A stretch of DNA of 64,000 nt from contig CANTUZ010000027.1 of NCBI GenBank assembly GCA_947846985.1, positions 5,194,243 to 5,258,242 on the forward strand. Direction: 5' to 3'. The notes below the pieces were generated by a model. The model made no database searches, was not told the DNA's origin, and saw only the letters and a list, made by a program, of their open reading frames with translations. The DNA is from Fratercula arctica (taxonomy: Eukaryota; Chordata; Aves; Charadriiformes; Alcidae). Below are positions 38,101-50,994 of this stretch, piece by piece (the first letter of the stretch is position 1; each line of letters opens with the position of its first letter). Position numbers and translations under genes: made by a program.

Positions 38101-40350
38101 TCTGGGAACCGCTTAGCTTGCCCCACAGACCTTGGGGCTCCGGGATTTCCTGGTGCCTTCACCTCAAAATATCCCTTTCTAACTCAATACCTCTATGGAC
38201 AGCTTTGAAAATACAAACATCTGGAGATTGCTGCCACGCCCAAGGAGCCATGAGGGAAAACTGTGGCTTGATCTAAAGCTCTCTGGGAACCGCTTAGGTT
38301 GCCCCACAGACCCTGGGGCTCCAGGCTTTCCTTGCACCTTCTGCCTCAAAACCACCCTTTCTATACTCACTGCCTCTACGGCTGGCTTAGAAAATACCAA
38401 ATATCTGGAGATTGCTGCCACGCCCAAGGAGCCACGAGGGAAAACTGTGGCTTGATCTAAAGCTCTCTGGGAACCGCTTAGGTTGCCCCACAGACCTTGG
38501 GGCTCCGGGATTTCCTGGCGCCTTCAGACTCAAAAACCACCCTTTCTAACTCACTCCCTCTATGGACGGCCTCCAAAATACAAAAGAGTTGGAGATTGCT
38601 GCCACGCCCAAGTAGCCACGAGGGAAACTGTGGCTTGATCTAAAGCTCTCTGGGAACCGCTTAGGTTGCCCCACAGACCTTGGGGCTCCAGGCTTTCCTG
38701 GCGCCTTCAGCCTCAAAACCACCCTTTCTAACTCACTCCCTCTACGGACGGCCTCCAAAATATCAAACATCTGGAGATTGCTGCCACGCCCAAGGAGCCA
38801 CGAGGGGAAACTGTGGCTTGATCTAAAGCTCTCTGGGAACCGCTTAGGTTGCCCCACAGACCTTGGGACTCCGGGCTTTCGTGGCGCTTTCACCCTCAAA
38901 ACATCCCTTTCTAACTCACTCCCCCTATGGACGGCCTCAAACATAGCAAACATCTGGAGATTGCTGCCACGCCCAAGGAGCCACGAGGGAAAACTGTGGC
39001 TTATCTAAAGCTCTCTGGGAACCGCTTAGGTTTCCCCACAGACCTTGGGGCTCCGGGCTTTCCTGGCAGCTTCTGCCTCAAAACCACCCTTTCTATACTC
39101 ACTGCCTCTACAGCCGCCTTCGAAAATACCAAACATCTGGAGATTGCTGCAGCGCCCAAGGAGCCACGAGGGAAAACTGTGGCTTGATCTAAAGCTCTCT
39201 GGGAACCGCTTAGGTTGCGCCACAGACCTTGGGGCTCCGGGCTTTCGTGGCGCCTTCAGCCTCAAAACCACCCTTTCTGACTCACGCCCCCTACGGACGG
39301 CCTCAAACATAGCAAACATCTGGAGATTGCTGCCACACCCAAGGAGCCACGAGGGAAAACTGTGGCTTGATCTAAAGCTCTCTGGGAACCGCTTAGGTTG
39401 CCCCACAGACCTTGGGGCTCCAGGCTTTCCTGGCAGCTTCTGCCTCAAAACCACCCTTTCTATACTCACTGCCTCTACGGCTGGCTTCGAAAATACCAAA
39501 CATCTGGAGATTCCTCCCATGCCCAAGGAGCCACGAGGGAAAACTGTGGCTTGATGTAAAGCTCTCTGGGAACCGCTTAGGTTGCCCCACAGACCTTGGG
39601 GCTCCAGGCTTTCCTGGCAGCTTCTGCCTCAAAACCTCCCTTTGTAACTCACTGCCTCTATGGACATCCTCCAAAACACCAAACATCTGGAGATTGCTGC
39701 GACGCCCAAGCACCCACGGGGAAAACTGTGGCTTGATCTAAAGCTCTCTGGGAACTGCATGCATTGCCCCACAGACCTTGGGGCTCCGGGATTTCCTGTC
39801 GCCTTCAGCCAAAAAACCACCCTTTCTGACTCACGCCCCCTATGGACGGCCTCAAACATACCAAACATCTGGAGATTCCTGCCTCGCCCAAGGAGCCATG
39901 AGGGAAAACTGTGGCTTGATCTAAAGCTCTCTGGGAACCGCTTAGGTTGCCCCAGAGACCTTGGGGCTCCGGGATTTCCTGGTGCCTTCAGACTCATAAA
40001 ACACCCTTTCTAACTCACTTCCTCTAGGGAACGGGCCTCCAAAATACAAAACATCTGGAGATTGCTGCCACGCCCAAGGAGCCCATGAGGGAAAACTGTG
40101 GCTGATCTAAAGCTCTCTGGGAACCGCTTAGGTTGCCCCACAGACCTTGGGGCTCCGGGCTCTCCCGGCGCCTTCAGCCTCATATCCTCCCTTTCTAACT
40201 CACTCCATCTATGGATGGCCTCCAAAATATCAAACATCTGGAGATTGCTGCCACGCCCAAGGAGCCACGAGGGAAAACTCTGGCTTCATCTAAAGCTCTC
40301 TGGGAAACACTTAGGTTGCCCCACAGACCTTGGGGCTCCAGGCTTTCCTG
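35190..40350. repeat. Satellite A duplicated block, copy 2
   Basis: Second copy of the block at 29870-34850. Relative to copy 1 it has two extra monomers around 36460-36830, so the offset rises from 5,317 to about 5,685. It lacks one monomer at about 37750, so the offset falls to about 5,496. Homology ends after the TCATATCCTCCC monomer, where the next monomers differ. Confidence 0.88.
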
Positions 40351-43300
40351 GCACCTTCAGCCTCAAACCACCCTTTCTGACTCACTCCCCCTATGGACAG
40401 CCTCAAACCTACCAAACATGTGGAGATTGCTGCCACGCCCAAGAGCCAGGAGGGAAAACTCTGGCTTGATCTAAAGCTCTCTGGGAAACACTTAGGTTGC
40501 CCCACAGACCTTGGGGCTCCAGGCTTTCCTTGCACCTTCTGCCTCAAAACCACCCTTTCTATACTCACTGCCTCTACGGCTGGCTTAGAAAATACCAAAT
40601 ATCTGGAGATTGCTGCCACACCCAAGAAGCCACGAGGGAAAACTGTGGCTTGATCTGAAGCTCTCTGGGAACCGCTTAGGTTGCCCCACAGACCTTGGGG
40701 CTCCAGGCTTTCCTGGCAGCTTCTGCCTCAAAACCACCCTTTCTATACTCACTGCCTCTACGGCTGGCTTAGAAAATACCAAACTTCTGGACATTCCTGC
40801 CACGCCCAAGGAGCCACGAGGGAAAACTGTGGCTTGATGTAAAGCTCTCTGGGAACCGCTTAGGTTGCCCCACAGACCTTGGGGCTCCGGGATTTCCTGG
40901 CGCCTTCAGCCTCAAAACCTCCCTTTCTAACTCAGTACCTCTATGGACGGCCTCAAACATAGCAAACATCTGGAGATTGCTGCCACGCCCAAGGAGCCAC
41001 GAGGGAAAACTCTGGCTTGATCTAAAGCTCTCTGGGAACCGCTTAGGTTGCCCCACAGACCTTGGGGCTCCGGGCTTTCCTGGCAGCTTCACCCTCAAAA
41101 CCTCCCTTTCTAACTCACTGCCTCTATGGACGGCTTTGAAAATACAAAACATCTGGAGATTGCTGCCACGCCCAAGGAGCCACGAGGGGAAACTGTGGCT
41201 TGATCTAAAGCTCTCTGGGAACCGCTTAGGTTGCCCCACAGACCTTGGGACTCCGGGCTTTCGTGGCGCTTTCACCCTCAAAACATCCCTTTCTAACTCA
41301 CTCCCCCTATGGACGGCCTCAACATAGCAAACATCTGGAGATTGCTGCCACGCCCAAGGAGCCACGAGGGAAAACTGTGGCTTGATCTAAAGCTCTCTGG
41401 GAACCGCTTAGGTTTCCCCACAGACCTTGGGGCCCCGGGATTTCGTGTCGCCTTCAGCCTCAAAACCACCCTTTTTGACTCACGCCCCCTATGGACGGCC
41501 TCAAACATACCAAACATCTGGAGATTGCTGCAGCGCCCAAGGAGCCACGAGGGAAAACTGTGGCTTGATCTAAAGCTCTCTGGGAACCGCTTAGGTTGCC
41601 CCACAGACCTTGGGGCTCCGGGATTTCCTGGCAGCTTCACCCTCAAAACCATTCTTTCTAACACAGTCCCTCGATGGATGGCCTCTAAAATACTAAACAT
41701 CTGGAGACTGCTGCCACGCCCAAGGAGCCACGAGGGAAAACTGTGGCTTGATCTAAAGCTCTCTGGGAACCGCTTAGGTTGCCCCACAGACCTTGGGGCT
41801 CCGGGCTTTCCTGGCAGCTTCTGCCTCAAAACCACCCTTTCTATACTCACAGCCTCTACGGCTGACTTCGAAAATACCAAACATGTGGAGATTGCTGCCA
41901 CGCCCAAGTAGCCACGAGGGAAAACTGTGGCTTGATCTAAAGCTCTCTGGGAACCGCTTAGGTTGCCCCACAGACCTTGGGGCTCCGGGCTTTCCTGGAG
42001 CTCTGCCTCAAAAACCACCCTTTCTATACTCACAGCCTCTACGGCTGACTTCGAAAATACCAAACATGTGGAGATTGCTGCCACGCCCAAGTAGCCACGA
42101 GGGAAAACTGTGGCTTGATCTAAAGCTCTCTGGGAATCGCTTAGGTTTCCCCACAGACCTTGGGGCTCTGGGCTTTCGTGGCGCTTTCACCCTCAAAACA
42201 TCCCTTTCTAACTCACTCCCCCTATGGACGGCCTCAAACATAGCAAACATCTGGAGATTGCTGCCACGCCCAAGGAGCCGCGAGGGAAAACAGTGGCTTG
42301 ATCTAAAGCTCTCTGGGAACCGCTTAGGTTTCCCCACAGACCTTGGGGCTCCGGGCTTTCCTGGCAGCTTCTGCCTCAAAACCACCCTTTCTATACTCAC
42401 TTCCTCTACGGCTGACTTCGAAAATACCAAATATCTGGAGATTGCTGCAGCGCCCAAGGAGCCGCGAGGGAAAACAGTGGCTTGATCTAAAGCTCTCTGG
42501 GAATCGCTTAGGTTGCCCCACAGACCTTGGGGCTCCGGGCTTTCGTGGCGCCTTCAGCCTCAAAACCACCCTTTCTGAATCACGCCCCCTATGGACGGCC
42601 TCAAACATAGCAAACATCTGGACATTGCTGCCACGCCCAAGGAGCCACGAGGGAAAACTGTGGCTTGATGTAAAGCTCTCTGGGAACCGCTTAGGTTGCC
42701 CCACAGACCTTGGGGCTCCGGGATTTCCTGGCGCCTTCAGCCTCAAAACCACCCTTTCTGACTCACTCCCCCTATGGACAGCCTCAAACCTACCAAACAT
42801 GTGGAGATTGCTGCCACGCCCAAGGAGCCAGGAGGGAAAACTCTGGCTTGATCTAAAGCTCTCTGGGAAACACTTAGGTTGCCCCACAGACCTTGGGGCT
42901 CCAGGCTTTCCTGGCACCTTCTGCCTCAAAACCACCCTTTCTATACTCACTGCCTCTACGGCTGGCTACGAAATACCAAAACTTCTGGACATTCCTGCCA
43001 CGCCCAGGAGCCCACGAGGGAAAACTGTGGCTTGATGTAAGCTCTCTGGGAACCGCTTAGGTTGCCCCACAGACCTTGGGGCTCCAGGATTTCCTGGCGC
43101 CTTCAGCCTCAAAACCTCCCTTTCTAACTTAGTACCTCTACGGACGGCTTTGAAAATACCAAACATCTGGAGATTGCTGCCACGCCCAAGGAGCCACGAG
43201 GGGAAACTGTGGCTTGATCTAAAGCTCTCTGGGAACCGCTTAGGTTGCCCCACAGACCTTGGGGCTCCGGGATTTCCTGCTGTCTTCAGACTCAAAAACC

Positions 43301-46300
43301 ACCCTTTCTAACTCCCTCCCTCTATGGACGGCCTCCAAAATACAAAAGAGTTGGAGATTCCTGCCACGCCCAAGTAGCCATGAGGGAAAACTGTGGCTTG
43401 ATCTAAAGCTCTCTGGGAACCGCTTAGGTTGCCCCACAGACCTTGGGGCTCCATGCTTTCCTGGCGCCTTCAGCCTCAAAAACCACCCTTTCTAACTCAC
43501 TCCCTCTACGGACGGCCTCCAAAATATCAAACATCTGGAGATTGCTGCCACGCCCAAGGAGCCACGAGGGAAAACAGTGGCTTGATCTAAAGCTCTCTGG
43601 GAACCGCTTAGGTTGCCCCACAGACCTTGGGGCTCCGGGCTTTCCTGGCGCCTTCACCCTCAACACCACCCTTTCTAACTCACTGCCTCTACGGACGGCT
43701 TCGAAAATACCAAACATCTGGAGATTGCTGCCACGCCCAAGGAGCCACGAGGGAAAACTCTGGCTTCATCTAAAGCTCTCTGGGAAACACTTAGGTTGCC
43801 CCACAGACCTTGGGGCTCCGGGATTTCCTGGCGCCTTCAGCCTCAAAACCACCCTTTCTAACTCACTCCCCCTATGGACAGCCTCAAACCTACCAAACAT
43901 GTGGAGATTGCTGCCACGCCCAGGGAGCCAGAAGGGAAAACTCTGGCTTGATCTAAAGCTCTCTGGGAAACACTTAGGTTGCCCCACAGACCTTGGGGCT
44001 ACAGGCTTTCCTGGCACCTTCTGCCTCAAAACCACCCTTTCTATACTCACTGCCTCTACGGCTGGCTACGAAAATACCAAACTTCTGGACATTCCTGCCA
44101 CGCCCAAGGAGCCACGAGGGAAAACTGTGGCTTGATGTAAAGCTCTCTGGGAACCGCTTAGGTTGCCCCACAGACCTTGGGCTCCGGGATTTCCTGGCCG
44201 CCTTCAGCCTCAAAACCTCCCTTTCTAACTCAGTACCTCTATGGACGGCTTTGAAAATACCAAACATCTGGAGATTGCTGCCACGCCCAAGGAGCCACGA
44301 GGGGAAACTGTGGCTTGATCTAAAGCTCTCTGGGAACCGCTTAGGTTGCCCCACAGACCTTGGGGCTCTGGGCTTTCCTGGCAGCTTCTGCCTCAAAACC
44401 ACCCTTTCTATACTCACTTCCTCTACGGCTGGCTTCGAAAATATCAAACATCTGGAGATTGCTGCCACGCCCAAGGAGCCACGAGGGAAAACTGTGGCTT
44501 GATCTAAAGCTCTCTGGGAACCGCTTAGGTTGCCCCACAGACCTTGGGGCTCCGGGATTTCCTGGCGCCTTCAGCCTCAAAACCACTCTTTCTGAATCAC
44601 GCCCCCTATGGACGGCCTCAAACATAGCAAACATCTGGAGATTGCTGCCACGCCCAAGGAGCCACGAGGGAAAACTGTGGCTTGATCTAAAGCTCTCTGG
44701 GAACCGCTTAGGTTGCCCCACAGACCTTGGGGCTCCATGCTTTCCTGGCGCCTTCAGCCTCAAAAACCACCCTTTCTAACTCACTGCCTCTACAGCCGGC
44801 TTCGAAAATACCAAACATCTGGAGATTGCTGCCACACCCAAGGAGCCACGAGGGAAAACTGTGGCTTGATCTAAAGCTCTCTGGGAACCGTTTAGGTTGC
44901 CCCACAGACCTTGGGGCTCCGGGCTTTCCTGGCAGCTTCACCCTCAAAACCACCCCTTCTAACACAGTCCCTCTATGGATGGTCTCTAATACTAAACATC
45001 TGGAGAATTGCTGCACGCCCAGGAGGCCACGAGGGAATCGGTGGCTTGATCCTAAAGCTCTCTGGGAACCGCTTAGGTGCCCCACAGACCTTGGGGCTCC
45101 GGGCTTTCCTGGCGCCTTCAGCCTCAAAACCTCCCTTTCTAACTCAGTACCTCTATGGACGGCTTTCAAAATACAAAACATCTGGAGATTGCCGCCAAGC
45201 CCAAGCAGCCACGAGGGAAAACTGTGGCTTGATCTAAAGCTCTCTGGGAACCGCTTAGGTTGCCCACAGACCTTAGGGCTCCGGGATTTCGTGTCGCCTT
45301 CAGCCTCAAAACCACCCTTTCTGACTCACGCCCCCTATGGACGGCCTCAAACATACCAAACATCTGGAGATTGCTGCAGCGCCCAAAGGAGACACGAGGG
45401 GAAAACTGTGGCTTGATCTAAAGCTACCTCTGGAACCGCTATAGGTTGCCCCAAAGACCTTGGGGCTCCGGGATTTCCTGGCAGCTTCACCCTCAAAAAC
45501 ACTCTTTCTAACACAGTCCCTCGATGGATGGCCTCTAAAATACTAAACATCTGGAGACTGCTGCCACGCCCAAGGAGCCACGAGGGAAATCTGTGGCTTG
45601 ATCTAAAGCTCTCTGGGAACCGCTTAGGTTGCCCCACAGACCTTGGGGCTCTGGGCTTTCGTGGCGCTTTCACCCTCAAAACAGCCCTTTCTATACTCAC
45701 TGCCTCTACGGCTGGCTTCGAAAATACCAAATATCTGGAGATTGCTGCACTGCCCAAGCAGCCACGAGGGAAAACTGTGGCTTGATCTAAAGCTCTCTGG
45801 GAACCGCTTAGGTTTCCCCAAAGACCTTGGGGCTCCGGGCTTTCCTGGCAGCTTCTGCCTCAAAACACCCCTTTCTATACTCACTGCCTCTACGGCTGGC
45901 TTCGAAAATACCAAACATCTGGAGATTCCTGCCACGCCCAAGCAGCCACGAGGGAAAACTGTGGCTTGATCTAAAGCTCTCTGGGAACCGCTTAGGTTGC
46001 CCCACAGACCTTGGGGCTCCGGGATTTCCTGGCGCCTTCAGACTCAAAAAGACCGCTCTTTCTAACTCACTCCCTCTATGGAACGGCCTCCAAAATACAA
46101 AGATCTGGAGATTGCTGCCACGCCCAAGGAGCCACGAGGGAAAACTGTGGTTTGATCTAAAGCTCTCTGGGAACCGCTTAGGTTTCCCCACAGACCTTGG
46201 GGCTCCAGGCTTTCCTGGCAGCTTCACCCTCAAAACCTCCCTTTCTGACTCACTCCCCCTATGGACAGCCTCAAACCTACCAAACATGTGGAGATTGCTG

Positions 46301-49300
46301 CCACACCCAAGGAGCCACGAGGGAAAAACTCTGGCTTGATCTAAAGCTCTCTGGGAACCTCTTAGGTTGCCCACAGACCTTGGGGCTCCGGGATTCCTGG
46401 CGCCTTCAGCCCTCAAAACCTCCCTTTCAAACTCAATACCTCTATGGACGGCTTCGAAAATACCAAACATCTGGAGATTGCTGCCACGCCCAAGGAGCCA
46501 CGAGGGAAAACTGTGGCTTGATCTAAAGCTCTCTGGGAACCGCTTAGGTTGCCCCACAGACCTTGGGGCTCCAGGCTTTCCTGGCGCCTTCACCCTCAAA
46601 ACAGCCCTTTCTATACTCACTGCCTCTACGGCTGGCTTCGAAAATATCAAACCTCTGGAGATTGCTGCACGCCCAAGGAGCCACGAGGGAAAACTGTGGC
46701 TTGATCTAAAGCTCTCTGGGAACCGCTTAGTTTGCCCCACAGACCTTGGGGGCTCCGGGCTTTCCTGGCAGCTTCTGCCTCAAAACAGCCCTTTCTATAC
46801 TCACTGCCTCTACGGCTGGCTTCGAAAATACCAAACATCTGGAGATTGCCGCCAAGCCCAAGCAGCCACGAGGGAAAACTGTGGCTTGATCTAAAGCTCT
46901 CTGGGAACCGCTTAGGTTGCCCCACAGACCTTAGGGCTCCGAGATTTCGTGTCGCCTTCAGCCTCAAAACCACCCTTTCTGACTCACGCCCCCTATGGAT
47001 GGCCTCAAACTTACCAAACATCTGGAGATTGCTGCCACGCCCAAGGAGCCACGAGGGAAAACTGTGGCTTGATCTAAAGCTCTCTGGGAACCACTTAGGT
47101 TGCCCCACAGACCTTGGGGCTCCGGGCTTTCCTGGCAGCTTCACCCTCAAAATAGCCCTTTCTAACTCACTCCATCTACGGACGGCTTCCAATATACCAA
47201 ACATCTGGAGATTGCTGACAAGCCCAAGCAGCCATGAGGGAAAACTGTGGCTTGATCTAAAGCTCTCTGGGAACCGCTTATGTTTCCCCACAGACCTTGG
47301 GGCTCCGGGATGTCCTGGCACGCTTCACCCTCAAAGCAATCCTTTCTAACTCAGTGCCTCTACAGCCGCCTTCCGAAAATACCAAACATCTGGAGATTGC
47401 TGCCACGCCCAAGGAGCCACGAGGGAAACTGTGGCTTGAACTAAAGCTCTCTGGGAACCGCTTAGGTTGCCCCACAGACCTTGGGGCTCCATGCTTTCCT
47501 GGCCCTTCACCCTCAAACAGCCCTTTCTATACTCACGGCCTCCACGGCTGGCTTCGAAAATATAAAACATCTGGAGATTCCTGCCACGCCCAAGGAGCCA
47601 CGAGGGAAAACTGTGGCTTGAACTAAAGCTCTCTGGGAACCGCTTAGGTTGCCCCACAGACCTTGGGGCTCCATGCTTTCCTGGCGCCTTCACCCTCAAA
47701 ACAGCCCTTTCTATACTCACTGCCTCTACGGCTGGCTTCGAAAATACCAAACATCTGGATATTCCTGCCACGCCAAAGGAGCCACGAGGGAAAACTGTGG
47801 CTTGATCTAAAGCTCTCTGGGAACCGCTTAGGTTGCCCCACAGACCTTGGGGCTCCGGGATTTCCTGGCGCCTTCAGCCTCAAAACCTCCCTTTCAAACT
47901 CAATACCTCTATGGACGGCTTCGAAAATACCAAACATCTCGAGATTGCTGCCACGCCCAAGGAGCCACGAGGGAAAACTGTGGCTTGATCTAAAGCTCTC
48001 TGGGAACCGCTTAGGTTGCCCCACAGACCTTGGGGCTCCGGGCTTTCCTGGCAGCTTCACCCTCAAAATAGCCCTTTCTAACTCACTCCATCTACGGACG
48101 GCTTCCAATATACCAAACATCTGGAGATTGCTGCCAAGCCCAAGCAGCCATGAGGGAAAACTGTGGCTTGATCTAAAGCTCTCTGGGAACCGCTTATGTT
48201 TCCCCACAGACCTTGGGGCTCCGGGCTTTCCTGGCAGCTTCACCCTCAAAAGCAATCCTTTCTAACTCAACCCCTCTACAGACATTCTCCAAAACAGCAA
48301 TCATATGGAGATTGCTGCAGCGCCCAAGCAGCCACGGGGAAAAACTGTGGCTTGATCTAAAGCTCTCTGGGAACCGCTTAGGTTGCCCCACAGACCTTGG
48401 GGCTCCGGGCTTTCGTGGCGCCTTCACACTCAAAAACCACTCTTTCTAACTCACTCCCTCTATGGACGGCCTCCAAAATACAAAGATCTGGAGATTGCCG
48501 CCAGCCCAAGCAGCCACGAGGGAAAACTGTGGCTTGATCTAAAGCTCTCTGGGAACCGCTTAGGTTGCCCCCACAGACCTTGGGGCTCCGGGCTTTCCTG
48601 GCAGCTTCACCCTCAAAAGCCACCCTTTCTAACTCAGTGCCTCTACAGCCACCTTCGAAATACCAAACATCTGGAGATTGCTGCCACGCCCAAGGAGCCA
48701 CGAGGGAAAACTGTGGCTTGATCTAAAGCGCTCTGGGAACCGCTTAGGTTGCCCCACAGACCTTGGGGCTCCGGGCTTTCCTGGCAGCTTCCGACTTAAA
48801 CCACCCTTTCTATATTCCTTGCCTCTACAGCTAGCTTCGAAAATACCAAACATCTGGATATTCCTGCCACGCCCAAGGAGCCACCAGGGAAAACTGTGGC
48901 TTGATCTAAAGCTCTCTGGGAACCTCTTATGTTGCCCCACAGACCTTGGGGCACCGGCTTTCCTGGCAGCTTCTGCCTCAAAACAGCCCTTTCTATACTC
49001 ACTGCCTCTACGGCTGGCTTCGAAAATACCAAACATCTGGAGATTGCTGCAGTGCCCAAGCAGCCACGAGGGAAAACTGTGGCTTGATCTAAAGCTCTCT
49101 GGGAACCGCTTAGGTTGCCCCACAGACCTTGGGGCTCCGGGATTTCCTGGCGCCTTCAGACTCAAAAACCACTCTTTCTAACTCACTCCCTCTATGGACG
49201 GCCTCCAAAATACAAAGATCTGGAGATTGCCGCCAAGCCCAAGCAGGCCACGAGGGAAAACTGTGGCTTGATCTAAAGCTCTCTGGGAACCGCTTAGGTT

Positions 49301-50794
49301 GCCCACAGACCTTGGGCTCCAGGCTTTCCTGGCAGCTTCACCCTCAAAACCACCTTTCTAACACAGTCCCTCTATGATGGCCTTCTAAAATACTAAACAT
49401 CTGGAGATTGCTGCCACGCCCAAGGAGCCACGAGGGAAAACTGTGGCTTGATCTAAAGCTCTCTGGGAACCGCTTAGGTTTCCCCACAGACCTTGGGGCT
49501 CCGGGCTTTCCTGGCAGCTTCACCCTCAAAACCTCCCTTTCTGACTCACTCCCCCTATGGACAGCCTCAAACCTACCAAACATGTGGAGATTGCTGCCCA
49601 CACCCAAGGAAGCCACGAGGGAAAACTCTGGCTTGATCTAAAGCTGTCTGGGAAACACTTAGGTTGCCCCACAGGTCTTGGGGGCTCCGGGATTTCCTGC
49701 GCCTTCAGCCTCAAAACCTCCCTTTCAAACTCAATACCTCTATGGACGGCTTCGAAAATACCAAACATCTGGAGATTGCTGCCACGCCAAGGAGCCACGA
49801 GGGAAAACTGTGGCTTGATCTAAAGCTCTCTGGGAACCGCTTAGGTTGCCCCACAGACCTTGGGGCTCCGGGCTTTCCTGGCAGCTTCACCCTCAAAATA
49901 GCCTTTTTAACTCAACTGCCTCTACAGACGCCTTCGAAAATACCAACATCTGGAGATTGCTGCCACGCCCAAGGAGCCACGAGGGAAACTGTGCTTGATC
50001 TAAAGCTCTCTGGGAACCGCTTAGGTTGCCCCACAGACCTTGGGGCTCCAGGCTTTCCTGGCGCCTTCACCCTCAAAACAGCCCTTTCTATACTCACTGC
50101 CTCTACGGCTGGCTTCGAAAATATCAAACATCTGGAGATTGCTGCCACGCCCAAGGAGCCACGAGGGAAAACTGTGGCTTGATCTAAAGCTCTCTGGGAA
50201 CCGCTTAGTTTGCCCACAGACCTTGGGGCTCCGGGCTTTCCTGGCAGCTTCTGCCTCAAAACAGCCCTTTCTATACTCACTGCCTCTACGGCTGGCTTCG
50301 AAAATACCAAACATCTGGAGATTGCCGCCAAGCCCAAGCAGCCACGAGGGGAAACTGTGGCTTGATCTAAAGCTCTCTGGGAACACGCTTAGGTTGCCCC
50401 ACAGACCTTAGGGCTCCGGGATTTCGTGTCGCCTTCAGCCTCAAAACCACCCTTTCTGACTCACGCCCCCTATGGACGGCCTCAAACATACCAAACATCT
50501 GGAGATTGCCGCCAAGCCCAAGCAGCCACGAGGGAAAACTGTGGCTTGATCTAAAGCTCTCTGGGAACCGCTTAGGTTGCCCCACAGACCTTGGGGCTCC
50601 GGGATTTCCTGGCAGCTTCACCCTCAAAAACATTCTTTCTAACACAGTCCCTCGATGGATGGCCTCTAAAATACTAAACATCTGGAGACTGCTGCCACGC
50701 CCAAGGAGCCACGAGGGAAACAGTGGCTTGATCTAAAGCTCTCTGGGAACCGCTTAGGTTGCCCCACAGACCTTGGGGCTCCGGGCTTTCTGGC

Positions 50795-50994
50795 NNNNNN
50801 NNNNNNNNNNNNNNNNNNNNNNNNNNNNNNNNNNNNNNNNNNNNNNNNNNNNNNNNNNNNNNNNNNNNNNNNNNNNNNNNNNNNNNNNNNNNNNNNNNNN
50901 NNNNNNNNNNNNNNNNNNNNNNNNNNNNNNNNNNNNNNNNNNNNNNNNNNNNNNNNNNNNNNNNNNNNNNNNNNNNNNNNNNNNNNNNNNNNNN
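50795..50994. other. Assembly gap, 200 N
   Basis: Exactly 200 undetermined bases between satellite A, cut within GGCTTTCTGGC, and satellite B, which starts at ACACGTGCCCAAGG. The transition between the two families is therefore not observed directly. Confidence 0.98.

Larger units (their letters stand above)
22514..50794. repeat. Satellite A, 183-184-bp tandem array
   Basis: About 28.3 kb, roughly 153 head-to-tail monomers. Landmarks in order on the + strand: CTTAGGTTGCCCCACAGACC, TTGGGGCTCC, GGCTTTCCTGGC, TTCAGCCTCAAAACC, CCCTTTCTA(T)ACTCACT, CTACGGACGGC, AAATACCAAACATCTGGAGA, TTGCTGCCACGCCCAAGGAG, CCACGAGGGAAAACTGTGGC, TTGATCTAAAGCTCTCTGGG. Monomers with CTAACTCA are one base shorter than those with CTATACTCA. 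A 183-bp unit preserves the reading frame, so runs of such units give open frames of up to about 320 codons on both strands; there are no splice, start-context or family signals, so these are not called genes. No transposon, promoter or RNA gene is seen. I cannot name the family. Confidence 0.97.
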
